Shown here one piece after another: positions 1-6,940 of a stretch of 64,000 nt of DNA. Each line of letters opens with the position of its first letter. The stretch's first letter is position 1. This DNA is from Dechloromonas sp. A34 (GTDB taxonomy: Bacteria > Pseudomonadota > Gammaproteobacteria > Burkholderiales > Rhodocyclaceae), in the NCBI RefSeq assembly GCF_026261605.1, contig NZ_CP102486.1:2170001-2234000 (forward strand), given 5' to 3'. A program made the translations under genes and the position numbers. A model generated the notes under the pieces. It did not search any database, was not told the origin of the DNA, and was given only the letters and a program-made list of their open reading frames with translations.

Positions 1-24
1 CTGATCATTGACGGTTCGCCCCTG

Positions 25-57
25 AAAAACCCGGCCTCATCGACGTCGGGTTTTTTT
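25..57 (+). terminator. Rho-independent terminator of an upstream gene
   Basis: A run of A and CCCG (25-33) pairs with CGGG and T (47-55), and the T run continues to 57. The gene it terminates lies left of the window. It ends only about 9 bases before the next start codon, so that gene either uses read-through or its own promoter overlaps this hairpin. Confidence 0.75.
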
Positions 58-65
58 CTTCGAAC

Positions 66-1304
66 ATGACCAAACTACTGACAGCCCCATCGGGAAAGCG
101 CGCAATTCGACAGAGCATCGCCTACGGTGTCCGGCTGCTTGCCGTTCTGGGCTTGATGTTTTCGTCGCTGGCGATAGCCGAGCCGGATCCGGTATTCACG
201 GTCCGTGGTTTCGGGACGCTGGGCGCGGCGCGCACAACCAGCGAAAATGTCGAGTTTGTCCGCGATATCTCGCAGCCGCGCGGGGCGCGGAGCAAGTGGG
301 ATGGACGGACCGACAGCGTGCTCGGCCTGCAGGCCAACTGGCGCATTGATCCGCAGCTCGAAGCCGTGGTCCAGGGGGTTAGTCGTTATCGCTACGACCG
401 GACGTTCACCCCGGAAATCGCCTGGGCCTACCTCAAGTATGATCCGACGCCAGCGTTGAGCCTGCGCGGCGGGCGCCTGGGAACAGAGTTCTTCATGCTG
501 GCCGATTCCCGGCTGGTCGGCTATTCCTACCTGACCGTCAGGCCACCCGGCGATTTCTTCTGGTATCTGCCGTTCTACAGCATCGATGGCGCTGACGCCA
601 TGCTGACCCTGCCCTTGGGTGAGCACGTGTTGCGCGGCAAGGTTTTCTACGGGATTTCCGATGGCAACATCCCGTTGGCCGACCGCCAATGGAAAATCGA
701 CGGCTCGCCGCTGATGGGGGCCTATCTTGAGTATCAACACGATGCCTGGCTGATGCGCCTGAGCTACGCCAACATTAAATTCCACAACAGCCTGCCGATT
801 GTGGAAAATTTCAACTCCATTCCGTCCTTCCTGCTGTCGCCGGCGGCGGTGCAGGCTTCGCTCGATTACCTGGAAACGGCCGATACCCGTAGCCACTATT
901 ATTCGCTGGGCCTGGTCTATGACCGCGGCCCCTGGCAGTTGCAATTCATGCTGAACCGTGTCGATCAGGGCAGCAACGCTTTCCAGAGTTCTAATGGCGG
1001 CTATCTGCTGGCTGGCTACCGGATCGGGCCGGTGACGCCGTTCTTCGGGTATTCCTGGGTCGATTCCGACCGCCGCGGCAATACGATGAATTTCGCCGTC
1101 GCCCGGGTGATGGCTGATTCCCGGGCTGAGCAGCATACGACCCTGGCCGGCCTGCGCTGGGATGTGCTCCGGAACATTGCGCTCAAGGCTCAGTGGGACG
1201 GCATTCGCGGCGATTCCAGCTCGATCTTCCCCTACCGCCGCGAGCTGGCGGGATGGGACGGCAAGCTCGATGTCTTTTCGCTGACCCTGGATTTTGTCTT
1301 CTAA
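66..1304 (+). CDS. Porin-like outer-membrane beta-barrel protein
   Basis: The protein has 412 residues. A basic N-terminus and a hydrophobic stretch (about residues 20-38) end in Ala-Ile-Ala before Glu-Pro-Asp, a plausible signal-peptidase I site. The mature part is rich in alternating hydrophobic and aromatic strands with Arg/Asp/Gly turns and ends in Asp-Phe-Val-Phe, the C-terminal aromatic typical of outer-membrane barrels. It is followed after 3 bases by a PstS-like periplasmic protein, so the two probably form one transcription unit. No clear Shine-Dalgarno sequence is seen before the ATG at 66, and the terminator sits just upstream, so the start is uncertain. The substrate cannot be told from the sequence. 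Confidence 0.6.
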   Translation: MTKLLTAPSGKRAIRQSIAYGVRLLAVLGLMFSSLAIAEPDPVFTVRGFGTLGAARTTSENVEFVRDISQPRGARSKWDGRTDSVLGLQANWRIDPQLEAVVQGVSRYRYDRTFTPEIAWAYLKYDPTPALSLRGGRLGTEFFMLADSRLVGYSYLTVRPPGDFFWYLPFYSIDGADAMLTLPLGEHVLRGKVFYGISDGNIPLADRQWKIDGSPLMGAYLEYQHDAWLMRLSYANIKFHNSLPIVENFNSIPSFLLSPAAVQASLDYLETADTRSHYYSLGLVYDRGPWQLQFMLNRVDQGSNAFQSSNGGYLLAGYRIGPVTPFFGYSWVDSDRRGNTMNFAVARVMADSRAEQHTTLAGLRWDVLRNIALKAQWDGIRGDSSSIFPYRRELAGWDGKLDVFSLTLDFVF

Positions 1305-1307
1305 GCC

Positions 1308-1745
1308 ATGATCCGGCGCCTGCTTCGACTCCTTCTTACCAGTAGCTGCATCTTCTGGCTGACTGCCGGCGATGCCCTGGCCGAGCTGGTCGTGGTCGTC
1401 AATGCCCGTTGCGGCGTTGCGGTGATGACGCGCAACGAGGTCGTGAACATCTTCTTCGGGCGCTATCGTCAGTTCTTCAATGGCCGCGAAGCGCAGCCGG
1501 TCGATCTGGTCGATGCCCATCCGGATCGCGCCCGTTTCTATCGCGGGCTGGTCGGCAAGGACTTGTCCGAGGTCAATGCCTACTGGTCGCGCCAGGTCTT
1601 CTCTGGTCGAATGCAGCCACCGCAAAAGGTCGCGACGCCGGACGAGGCACTGAAGTCGGTGGTGAGCAATCCCTGCGGTATCGGCTTTGTCGAACTGGCC
1701 AAGGCGGATGCCCGGGTGCGCGTGGTTTACGAATTGGCTCCCTGA
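1308..1745 (+). CDS. PstS-like (phosphate-binding-type) periplasmic protein
   Basis: The protein has 145 residues with a signal peptide (about 1-25, cleavage after Ala-Leu-Ala). The mature part keeps the short PstS-like fold seen in many betaproteobacterial proteins: an N-terminal strand, a Phe-Phe-Gly-Arg motif where a helix follows 'Val-Asn-Ile', the Tyr-Trp segment, and a C-terminal Gly-Ile-Gly-Phe-Val motif that in PstS-type proteins follows the hinge. It is much shorter than true PstS (about 320 residues), so phosphate uptake is unlikely. Proteins of this size often accompany signalling or outer-membrane genes; here it sits behind a porin. The role is inferred, the family assignment fairly firm. 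Confidence 0.6.
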   Translation: MIRRLLRLLLTSSCIFWLTAGDALAELVVVVNARCGVAVMTRNEVVNIFFGRYRQFFNGREAQPVDLVDAHPDRARFYRGLVGKDLSEVNAYWSRQVFSGRMQPPQKVATPDEALKSVVSNPCGIGFVELAKADARVRVVYELAP

Positions 1746-1757
1746 GGCGGCTGTCGA

Positions 1758-1838
1758 GTGGGTAGCTTGAACCTTGAACTGCTGGGCATGGTCATCATCT
1801 TTGTGGCCATTGCGGTGATTGTCATCAGATCAAAATAG
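1758..1838 (+). CDS. Possible 26-residue single-span membrane peptide
   Basis: A GTG at 1758 opens a 26-codon frame ending with TAG at 1836-1838. After a polar start it encodes a run of Leu, Val, Ile, Met and Ala long enough for one membrane span, then Arg-Ser-Lys, a positive-inside tail. A GAGG at 1744-1747 lies about 10 bases upstream. It follows the PstS-like gene by 12 bases. No family is recognised; it could be chance. Confidence 0.25.
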   Translation: MGSLNLELLGMVIIFVAIAVIVIRSK

Positions 1839-1913
1839 TGACGGCGTAAGCTGTGTTTTATTTGCCGAATTTGTCACAATGGACTCACTCATTAAACAAC
1901 AAAGGAGACAAAT

Positions 1914-2354
1914 ATGACTCGAAGAATGATCAGCGACATTCTCGTCGGGCGCCCACTGTTCACTGCCGGCAAGGAGACCACGGTGCGGGCTGCTTCGCGC
2001 GTGATGGCCGAGAAAAAGATAGGAGCGCTGCTGATCGTCGAGGGCAAACGGATCGTCGGGATCTTTACCGAGCGTGATGCGCTCAACAAGGTTCTGGCAG
2101 CCGGCCTCGACGCCGAAAAGACGACGCTTGCGCAAGTGATGGTTTGCGATCCGCAGACGATCCGTGCCGACAAACCTCTGGCTTATGCGTTGTACATGAT
2201 GGCGGAGGGGGGCTTTCGCCACGTACCGGTGGTCGCCGATGATGGTGAACCGCTCGGCATGCTCTCGGCGCGCGATGCATTGGGCCAGGACATCGTCGAG
2301 GTCGAGCGCGAATTGAAACATCTGGAAGCGCTTGAAGGTTCGATCGGCTACTGA
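1914..2354 (+). CDS. Tandem CBS-domain protein
   Basis: The protein has 146 residues made of two CBS domains (about 5-60 and 75-130), each with the Gly-(Ile/Met)-(Phe/Leu)-(Thr/Ser)-Glu/Ala-Arg-Asp-Ala ending that contacts the ribose of an adenine nucleotide. Stand-alone CBS pairs sense AMP, ATP or related ligands and regulate partner proteins, but nothing here names the partner. A good ribosome site (AAAGGAGA, about 8 bases upstream) supports the ATG at 1914. It stands alone, with an AT-richer promoter region on its left and the convergent truC overlapping its last 7 bases. Confidence 0.85.
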   Translation: MTRRMISDILVGRPLFTAGKETTVRAASRVMAEKKIGALLIVEGKRIVGIFTERDALNKVLAAGLDAEKTTLAQVMVCDPQTIRADKPLAYALYMMAEGGFRHVPVVADDGEPLGMLSARDALGQDIVEVERELKHLEALEGSIGY

Positions 2355-3079
2355 TCCCGATTCCAGTTGAACAACGCCAGTGTGGCGGCGAACTCGCCGG
2401 ACACTGGCGCTTTCATTTCGAGCCGCTGACCACTGACCGGGTGGTCGAAATTCATTTGCGTGCAGGCCAGCAGCAGCCGGTGGCAATTCAGGTGCTCGGC
2501 GAAATAGCGGTTGTGCCGCCCCTTGCCGTAGGTCGCGTCGCCGATGATCGGGTGGGCGATGTGCTTCAGATGCCGGCGCAGCTGGTGTCGGCGACCGGTG
2601 ACCGGGTCGAGTTCGAGCAGTGCATAGCGGCTGGACGGGTAGCGGTCGACGGCGACCGGCAATTCGATCTCGGCCAGCTTGCGGAAATGGGTTAGGGCCG
2701 GCTGGGCTTCGTCGCTACTGCGCTCGCCACGGAATTCATAGGGGTCGCGCTGCCGACTCAAGGCGTGGTCAATTGATCCGCTATCCGGCGGAAAGCCGCG
2801 CACCACAGCCCAGTAGCGTTTTTCGACGGAGCCGGCATCAAACTGCCGTCCAAGCGCGCCGGCGATTTCGCGATTCAAGCCGAAGAGCAGGACGCCCGAG
2901 GTGCCGCGATCCAGTCGATGTGCCGGCCAGACGTACTGGCCGATCTGGTCGCGCAGTATCTGGATGGCGAAGCGTGTTTCGTGGCGGTCGATTTCCGAAC
3001 GGTGGACGAGCAGGTTCGGTGGCTTGTCGATGACGACGATGAGCTCGTCGCGATAGAGAATTGGTAGCTCTTCAGGCAA
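2348..3079 (-). CDS. truC: tRNA pseudouridine(65) synthase TruC
   Basis: This RluA-type enzyme isomerises U65 in the acceptor-stem side of some tRNAs. The catalytic motif His-Arg-Leu-Asp-Arg-Gly-Thr-Ser-Gly is present, with Asp the nucleophile, and the TruC-specific pattern Arg-Asp-Gln-Ile-Gly-Gln shortly before it and Thr-Gly-Arg-Arg-His-Gln-Leu-Arg-Arg-His later agree with E. coli TruC. The frame stays open to 3172, but homology begins only at Ile-Leu-Tyr-Arg-Asp-Glu, so the start is placed at a TTG at 3079. This gives 243 residues and overlaps the upstream lyase gene by 8 bases, suggesting translational coupling. The start is the least certain part. Confidence 0.88.
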   Translation of the reverse strand: MPEELPILYRDELIVVIDKPPNLLVHRSEIDRHETRFAIQILRDQIGQYVWPAHRLDRGTSGVLLFGLNREIAGALGRQFDAGSVEKRYWAVVRGFPPDSGSIDHALSRQRDPYEFRGERSSDEAQPALTHFRKLAEIELPVAVDRYPSSRYALLELDPVTGRRHQLRRHLKHIAHPIIGDATYGKGRHNRYFAEHLNCHRLLLACTQMNFDHPVSGQRLEMKAPVSGEFAATLALFNWNRDQ

Positions 3080-4055
3080 AGAAACGGCTCTTCGCCTCGG
3101 CTGGAATGTCCATGCCGGTGACCTGGGCGCGCTCCAGTAGTTCCCAATAGTAGCGGTAGGAAGCGCGGTCATGCAGCTTGCCGTCGTGCTGGATCGGTCC
3201 CCAGTCCTTGTCCTGGGCGGCGATCAGGATCTCGGTGGCGGCCTGTACCTCGGAGAAGTCCGGGCGCATGGCTTCGACGATGGGCACGATCTGGTTCGGG
3301 TGAATGCTCCACATGCGCAGGTAGCCGAATTCGCGGCGGGCGCGGCTGGCGTCGTTGCGGATGTATTCGATGTCCTTCAGTTCGGTGGTCACGTTGTGCG
3401 AGGGCACAACGCCACAGGCCAGGGCGGCGGCGCTGATCTCGCACTTGGCGCGGGCGACCAGCGGGTGGTCGAACTGGCCGGGGCTTTTCATCGCACTGCC
3501 GGGAATGGCGCCGTGGTGGCCGGAAACGAAATCCATCAGGCCGAAATCGAGACTCTCGACGCCGGGCAGGGCGGCGATCTCCCATACTTCGCGCAGGGCC
3601 CCATGGGTCTCGATCAGCACGTGCACCGGTATCCGGCGCTCGACATTCAGTTCGCGCTCGATGTCGCGCAGGGCCTCGATCTGAACCTGCACATCGCCGG
3701 CACTGCAGGGTTTGGGCAGGGTAATGAAAGGCAGGCGACTGCCGGCAATGCCGACCAGGATTTCCATGTCCTGGCGCCAGTGGGGATGGGTAACGTCATG
3801 GACGCGGGCGCCGACCCGGTTGAACAGATTGTCCTCGGACATGATTATGCCGGCTGCCATTTCGGCATGCGCGCGTTCGGCACCCGCGTGGGCGCCATCT
3901 TCGCAGTCGCAGGTGATATCGAAGATCGGGCCGAGTTCCTTCTGCAGTTGCAGAGCCTTCCGCATCAACTTTTCCGAACCTGCGTAATGGTCGACCGCAG
4001 GCAGTATGGGAAAGGGCTTCTCGCCGGCAAAGAGGACAGCTTTTGGATGACGCAT
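3072..4055 (-). CDS. HpcH/HpaI aldolase / citrate-lyase beta-family lyase (malyl-CoA-lyase type)
   Basis: This Mg-dependent TIM-barrel lyase has 327 residues from the ATG at 4055. It shows the acidic Cys-Asp-Cys-Glu-Asp-Gly-Ala motif for metal and CoA-ester handling, Val-Leu-Ile-Glu-Thr-His with the metal-ligand Glu, Leu-Asp-Phe-Gly-Leu-Met-Asp-Phe, and a Ser-Ile-His-Pro-Asn-Gln near the C-terminus, all typical of malyl-CoA and citramalyl-CoA lyases. Its position beside mdh supports work on C4 dicarboxylate thioesters, but the exact substrate (L-malyl-, beta-methylmalyl- or citramalyl-CoA) is not decided. An upstream in-frame ATG at 4091 falls inside the mdh terminator hairpin, so 4055 is preferred. 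Confidence 0.8.
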   Translation of the reverse strand: MRHPKAVLFAGEKPFPILPAVDHYAGSEKLMRKALQLQKELGPIFDITCDCEDGAHAGAERAHAEMAAGIIMSEDNLFNRVGARVHDVTHPHWRQDMEILVGIAGSRLPFITLPKPCSAGDVQVQIEALRDIERELNVERRIPVHVLIETHGALREVWEIAALPGVESLDFGLMDFVSGHHGAIPGSAMKSPGQFDHPLVARAKCEISAAALACGVVPSHNVTTELKDIEYIRNDASRARREFGYLRMWSIHPNQIVPIVEAMRPDFSEVQAATEILIAAQDKDWGPIQHDGKLHDRASYRYYWELLERAQVTGMDIPAEAKSRFFA

Positions 4056-4075
4056 GGTTTTCGGACCCGGAAATG

Positions 4076-4103
4076 AAAAAGGCCGCGGCATTTTACCGCG
4101 GCC
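4076..4103 (-). terminator. Terminator of mdh
   Basis: GGCCGCGG (4081-4088) pairs perfectly with CCGCGGCC (4096-4103) around a 7-base loop. On the minus strand the stem is followed by five T (4080-4076). It lies between mdh and the lyase gene, so the lyase probably depends on read-through or on its own promoter. Confidence 0.85.
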
Positions 4104-4132
4104 CTTCCGTGAAGCTAAGAACTAATGCCGGA

Positions 4133-5119
4133 TTACAGCATGTCCTTGACGGCTTCGGCTTCGTCGGTCAGTTCCTTGAGCGTGAAGTTGATCTTCTCGC
4201 GGCTGTATTCGTCGATTTCCAGGCCCTGGATGATCTTGAAGGAACCGCCCTTGCACTCGCAGGGGAAACCGAACACGATGCCGGCCGGGATGCCGTAGGA
4301 GCCATCGGACGGAACGCCCATGGTGACCCATTCGTCGGAACCGAGAACCCAGTCACGGACATGGTCGATGGCGGCGTTGGCTGCGGAAGCGGCCGAAGAG
4401 AGGCCACGGGCTTCGATGATCGCGGCGCCGCGCTTGCCAACGGTCGGCAGGAAGACGTCGTTGTTCCAGGCGTGGTCGTTTACCAGAGCCTTGACGCTGT
4501 CGCCATTGGAGGTGCAGAAGCGGTAGTCGGCATACATTGTGGGGGAGTGGTTGCCCCAGACGACCAGCTTCTTCAGGGACGAAACGGCACGACCAGTCTT
4601 GCCGGCGAGTTGCGACAGGGCGCGGTTGTGGTCCAGGCGCAGCATGCCGTGGTAGTTGTTCGGGTTGGTGCGGCCAACTTTCTTGGCGGCAGCAGCGGCG
4701 ATGAAGGCATTGGTGTTGCAGGGGTTGCCGACAACCAGAACCTTGACGTCTTCCTTGGCGTTTTCGGCAATGGCCTTGCCCTGAACCGTGAAGATGGCGC
4801 CGTTGGCGGTCAGCAGGTCGGCACGTTCCATGCCCTTGGTGCGCGGACGGGCGCCAACCAGCAGGCAGACGTCGGCATCCTTGAAGGCGACGTTCGGGTC
4901 ATCGGTGGCCACCATGCCAGCGAGCAACGGGAAGGCACAGTCTTCCAGTTCCATCATGACGCCCTTCACGGCTTGCTGCGCTTGCGGCAGATCGAGCAAC
5001 TGAAGGATGACCGGCTGGTCTTTGCCGAGCATTTCGCCGGAGGCAATGCGGAACAGCAGGCTATAACCGATCTGGCCGGCGGCGCCGGTAATAGCTACGC
5101 GCATGGGGGCTTTGGACAT
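4133..5119 (-). CDS. mdh: Malate dehydrogenase
   Basis: NAD-dependent malate dehydrogenase oxidises malate to oxaloacetate in the TCA cycle. The 328-residue length and features are those of the cytosolic-type bacterial MDH: Gly-Ala-Ala-Gly-Gln-Ile-Gly NAD-binding loop (about 12-18), the substrate-loop Gly-Ala-Arg-Pro-Arg (Arg pair), Gly-Asn-Pro-Cys-Asn-Thr-Asn, the Asp-His pair in Leu-Asp-His-Asn-Arg, and the catalytic His in Trp-Gly-Asn-His-Ser. It is divergent from a GntR-type regulator, and the palindrome at 5258-5273 lies in the shared promoter region. It ends in its own terminator. Confidence 0.97.
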   Translation of the reverse strand: MSKAPMRVAITGAAGQIGYSLLFRIASGEMLGKDQPVILQLLDLPQAQQAVKGVMMELEDCAFPLLAGMVATDDPNVAFKDADVCLLVGARPRTKGMERADLLTANGAIFTVQGKAIAENAKEDVKVLVVGNPCNTNAFIAAAAAKKVGRTNPNNYHGMLRLDHNRALSQLAGKTGRAVSSLKKLVVWGNHSPTMYADYRFCTSNGDSVKALVNDHAWNNDVFLPTVGKRGAAIIEARGLSSAASAANAAIDHVRDWVLGSDEWVTMGVPSDGSYGIPAGIVFGFPCECKGGSFKIIQGLEIDEYSREKINFTLKELTDEAEAVKDML

Positions 5120-5257
5120 ATGTCGCTCCTGTATGAAACAGCGTGGTTGAAATTGTTCGATTCTGCTCGAATGCTGACGCTTGAACTGAATTTTGCGTCA
5201 GCCGGCACGAGAATTCGCGATGTTAGAAGCTCGGCGTCTGGCTGTCAATTCATCATC

Positions 5258-5273
5258 TGTCTTATATAAGACA
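5258..5273. promoter_or_regulatory. Perfect 16-bp palindrome, probable GntR operator between mdh and gntR
   Basis: TGTCTTATATAAGACA reads identically on both strands. It lies about 140 bases upstream of mdh and 46 bases upstream of the regulator's ATG, in the only divergent promoter region of the TCA block. A short inverted repeat with an AT centre is the usual operator form of GntR/HutC regulators, so autoregulation and control of mdh are likely. No second copy was seen upstream of sdhC, gltA or sucA. Confidence 0.65.
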
Positions 5274-5318
5274 ACTTTTCGTGGACGTGGTGCGGGAAAT
5301 GTGCTGAAATTTCGCCCC

Positions 5319-6074
5319 ATGACAAGAGACCCCTCCCGTGCGGCTGTGCGTGCGCACTCGCCCACTTTTAGCCCGCTCTATCGCCAGATCAAGGATTTCC
5401 TGATCCGCAGCCTGGAGGAGGGGGAGTGGGGGCCGGGTGGCGCGATTCCCAGTGAAGGGGAGTTGGCGGCGCGATTCAATGTCAGTCAGGGCACGGTACG
5501 CAAAGCGATCGACGAGATGGCGTCGGAAAACATGCTGGTGCGTCGCCAAGGCAAGGGTACGTTTGTGGCGACCCATAGCGATCCGCGTTCCTTCTATCGG
5601 TTTCTTCGTCTGGTGCAGGATGATGGCAAGGCTGCCCAAGGGGTTAGCGACCCGTTTTCCTGCGAGGTGCTGGCGGCCTCGCCGGAAGTCGCTGCCGCCC
5701 TCGGGTTGGCGCTTGGCGACCGGGTGGTGTGCGTCAAGCGTGTGCTCCGCTTCAAGGGGGAGCCGGTGGTCTTCGATCAGATATTCCTGGTTGCCGAGTT
5801 GTTCAATGGCTTGACGCTAGAGGGGTTGCGTAGCGGCGAGCGTTCCCTTTACAGCCTGTTTGAGAGTGATTTCGGCGTCCGCATGATTCATGCCGAAGAA
5901 CACCTGCGAGCGGTTGCTGCCGATACCGAAAGTGCGGGTCTGCTCGGGGTTGCCGTTGGCGATCCGCTGTTGCGGGTCGAGCGCACTGCTTACACCTATG
6001 GCAACAAACCGGTGGAGTGGCGACTGGGGCTTTATTGCACGCGTCACCACTATTATCGGAACGATTTGGGGTGA
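5319..6074 (+). CDS. GntR-family (HutC/UTRA) transcriptional regulator
   Basis: The protein has 251 residues from the ATG at 5319. An N-terminal winged helix-turn-helix (about 15-80) includes the family pattern 'Leu-Pro-Ser-Glu'-like Ile-Pro-Ser-Glu-Gly-Glu-Leu and Ser-Gln-Gly-Thr-Val-Arg-Lys-Ala. A C-terminal UTRA ligand-binding domain (about 100-245) follows, as in HutC. Its position between mdh and sdhC makes it the likely local regulator of the TCA genes, sensing some carboxylate or acyl ligand (inference). The frame extends upstream to 5193, but that would place the operator palindrome inside the coding region and adds no conserved sequence. Confidence 0.85.
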   Translation: MTRDPSRAAVRAHSPTFSPLYRQIKDFLIRSLEEGEWGPGGAIPSEGELAARFNVSQGTVRKAIDEMASENMLVRRQGKGTFVATHSDPRSFYRFLRLVQDDGKAAQGVSDPFSCEVLAASPEVAAALGLALGDRVVCVKRVLRFKGEPVVFDQIFLVAELFNGLTLEGLRSGERSLYSLFESDFGVRMIHAEEHLRAVAADTESAGLLGVAVGDPLLRVERTAYTYGNKPVEWRLGLYCTRHHYYRNDLG

Positions 6075-6207
6075 GGGGTTAGTGCTTGGTGATTAGGTCG
6101 AAATCGCCCGGCAGGGCGTGCCCTGCCTGATTTTGAATGTATAATTACGGTTCTTTTGAAACCACGTACAAGCGGAAAACCGCACACTTACGCGAGGGAT
6201 GACGTTC

Positions 6208-6594
6208 ATGGCAGAAATGTCCATCAAGAAGCGTCCAAAAAACTTGGACTTGACTACTATCAGGTTGCCGCTACCAGGCAAAGTTTCAATTCTGCATCGC
6301 GTCAGCGGTGCCGGTTTGTTTCTTTTTCTGCCTGTGCTGCTCTGGCTGTTTTCGGCAAGCCTGACGTCGGTCGACAGCTTCTCTACTTTTAAATCGGTAT
6401 TTTCCTCATTGCCGGCGAAAGTCGTTCTGGCGGGCTTGATCTGGGCCTTTGTTCACCACTTCTGCGCTGGTATTCGCTTTTTGCTGCTTGATCTGCATGT
6501 CGGTATCGAGAAAGAGGCTGCCCGCAAGTCCGCAGCAGTGGTGCTTGCCGTCAGCATTCCGCTGACCCTGGTTCTGTGGGGGGTGTTGCTGTGA
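6208..6594 (+). CDS. sdhC: Succinate dehydrogenase cytochrome b556 subunit
   Basis: This membrane anchor of complex II binds haem b and quinone. The 128-residue protein has three membrane spans, the conserved Ser-Ile-Leu-His-Arg-Val-Ser-Gly motif at the quinone site before span 1, and a His-His-Phe-Cys-Ala-Gly-Ile-Arg segment in span 2 carrying the axial haem His. A GAGGG ending at 6198 suits the ATG at 6208 better than the in-frame ATG at 6199. A consensus-like TATAAT (6140-6145) upstream may be the -10 box of the sdh operon, although no good -35 box is visible. Confidence 0.95.
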   Translation: MAEMSIKKRPKNLDLTTIRLPLPGKVSILHRVSGAGLFLFLPVLLWLFSASLTSVDSFSTFKSVFSSLPAKVVLAGLIWAFVHHFCAGIRFLLLDLHVGIEKEAARKSAAVVLAVSIPLTLVLWGVLL

Positions 6595-6938
6595 TCAACC
6601 GTACAGTTGTAGGTGCCCATTACGGCCTCAAGGACTGGATCGCCCAGCGCGCCACGGCCGTCATCATGGCCGTCTATTCGGTCCTGGTCGCCGCCGTTCT
6701 GCTGATTGTCCGTCCGGGTACCTTCGAGGCCTGGCAGGGTGTGTTCGCCAATGGCGTCATTAAGTTCCTGACCTTCCTGTTTTTTGTCAGCCTGTTCTAC
6801 CACGCCTGGATCGGCGTGCGTGACATCTGGATGGATTACGTCAAGCCGACGGGCCTGCGCCTGACCTTGCACGTTCTGACCATTGCCGCGCTGGTGGGCT
6901 ACACCGCGTGGGCTGCTGCGATTCTCTGGAGGCTGTAA
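6591..6938 (+). CDS. sdhD: Succinate dehydrogenase membrane anchor subunit
   Basis: This second membrane subunit of complex II has 115 residues from a GTG at 6591 that overlaps the sdhC stop (GTGA). It has three hydrophobic spans, and a His in Tyr-His-Ala-Trp-Ile-Gly-Val-Arg-Asp-Ile-Trp-Met-Asp-Tyr matches the conserved span-2 motif of SdhD. An ATG lies further upstream inside sdhC but gives no conserved sequence. The 4-base overlap implies coupled translation with sdhC, as expected for paired anchor subunits. Confidence 0.95.
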   Translation: MINRTVVGAHYGLKDWIAQRATAVIMAVYSVLVAAVLLIVRPGTFEAWQGVFANGVIKFLTFLFFVSLFYHAWIGVRDIWMDYVKPTGLRLTLHVLTIAALVGYTAWAAAILWRL

Positions 6939-6940
6939 GC

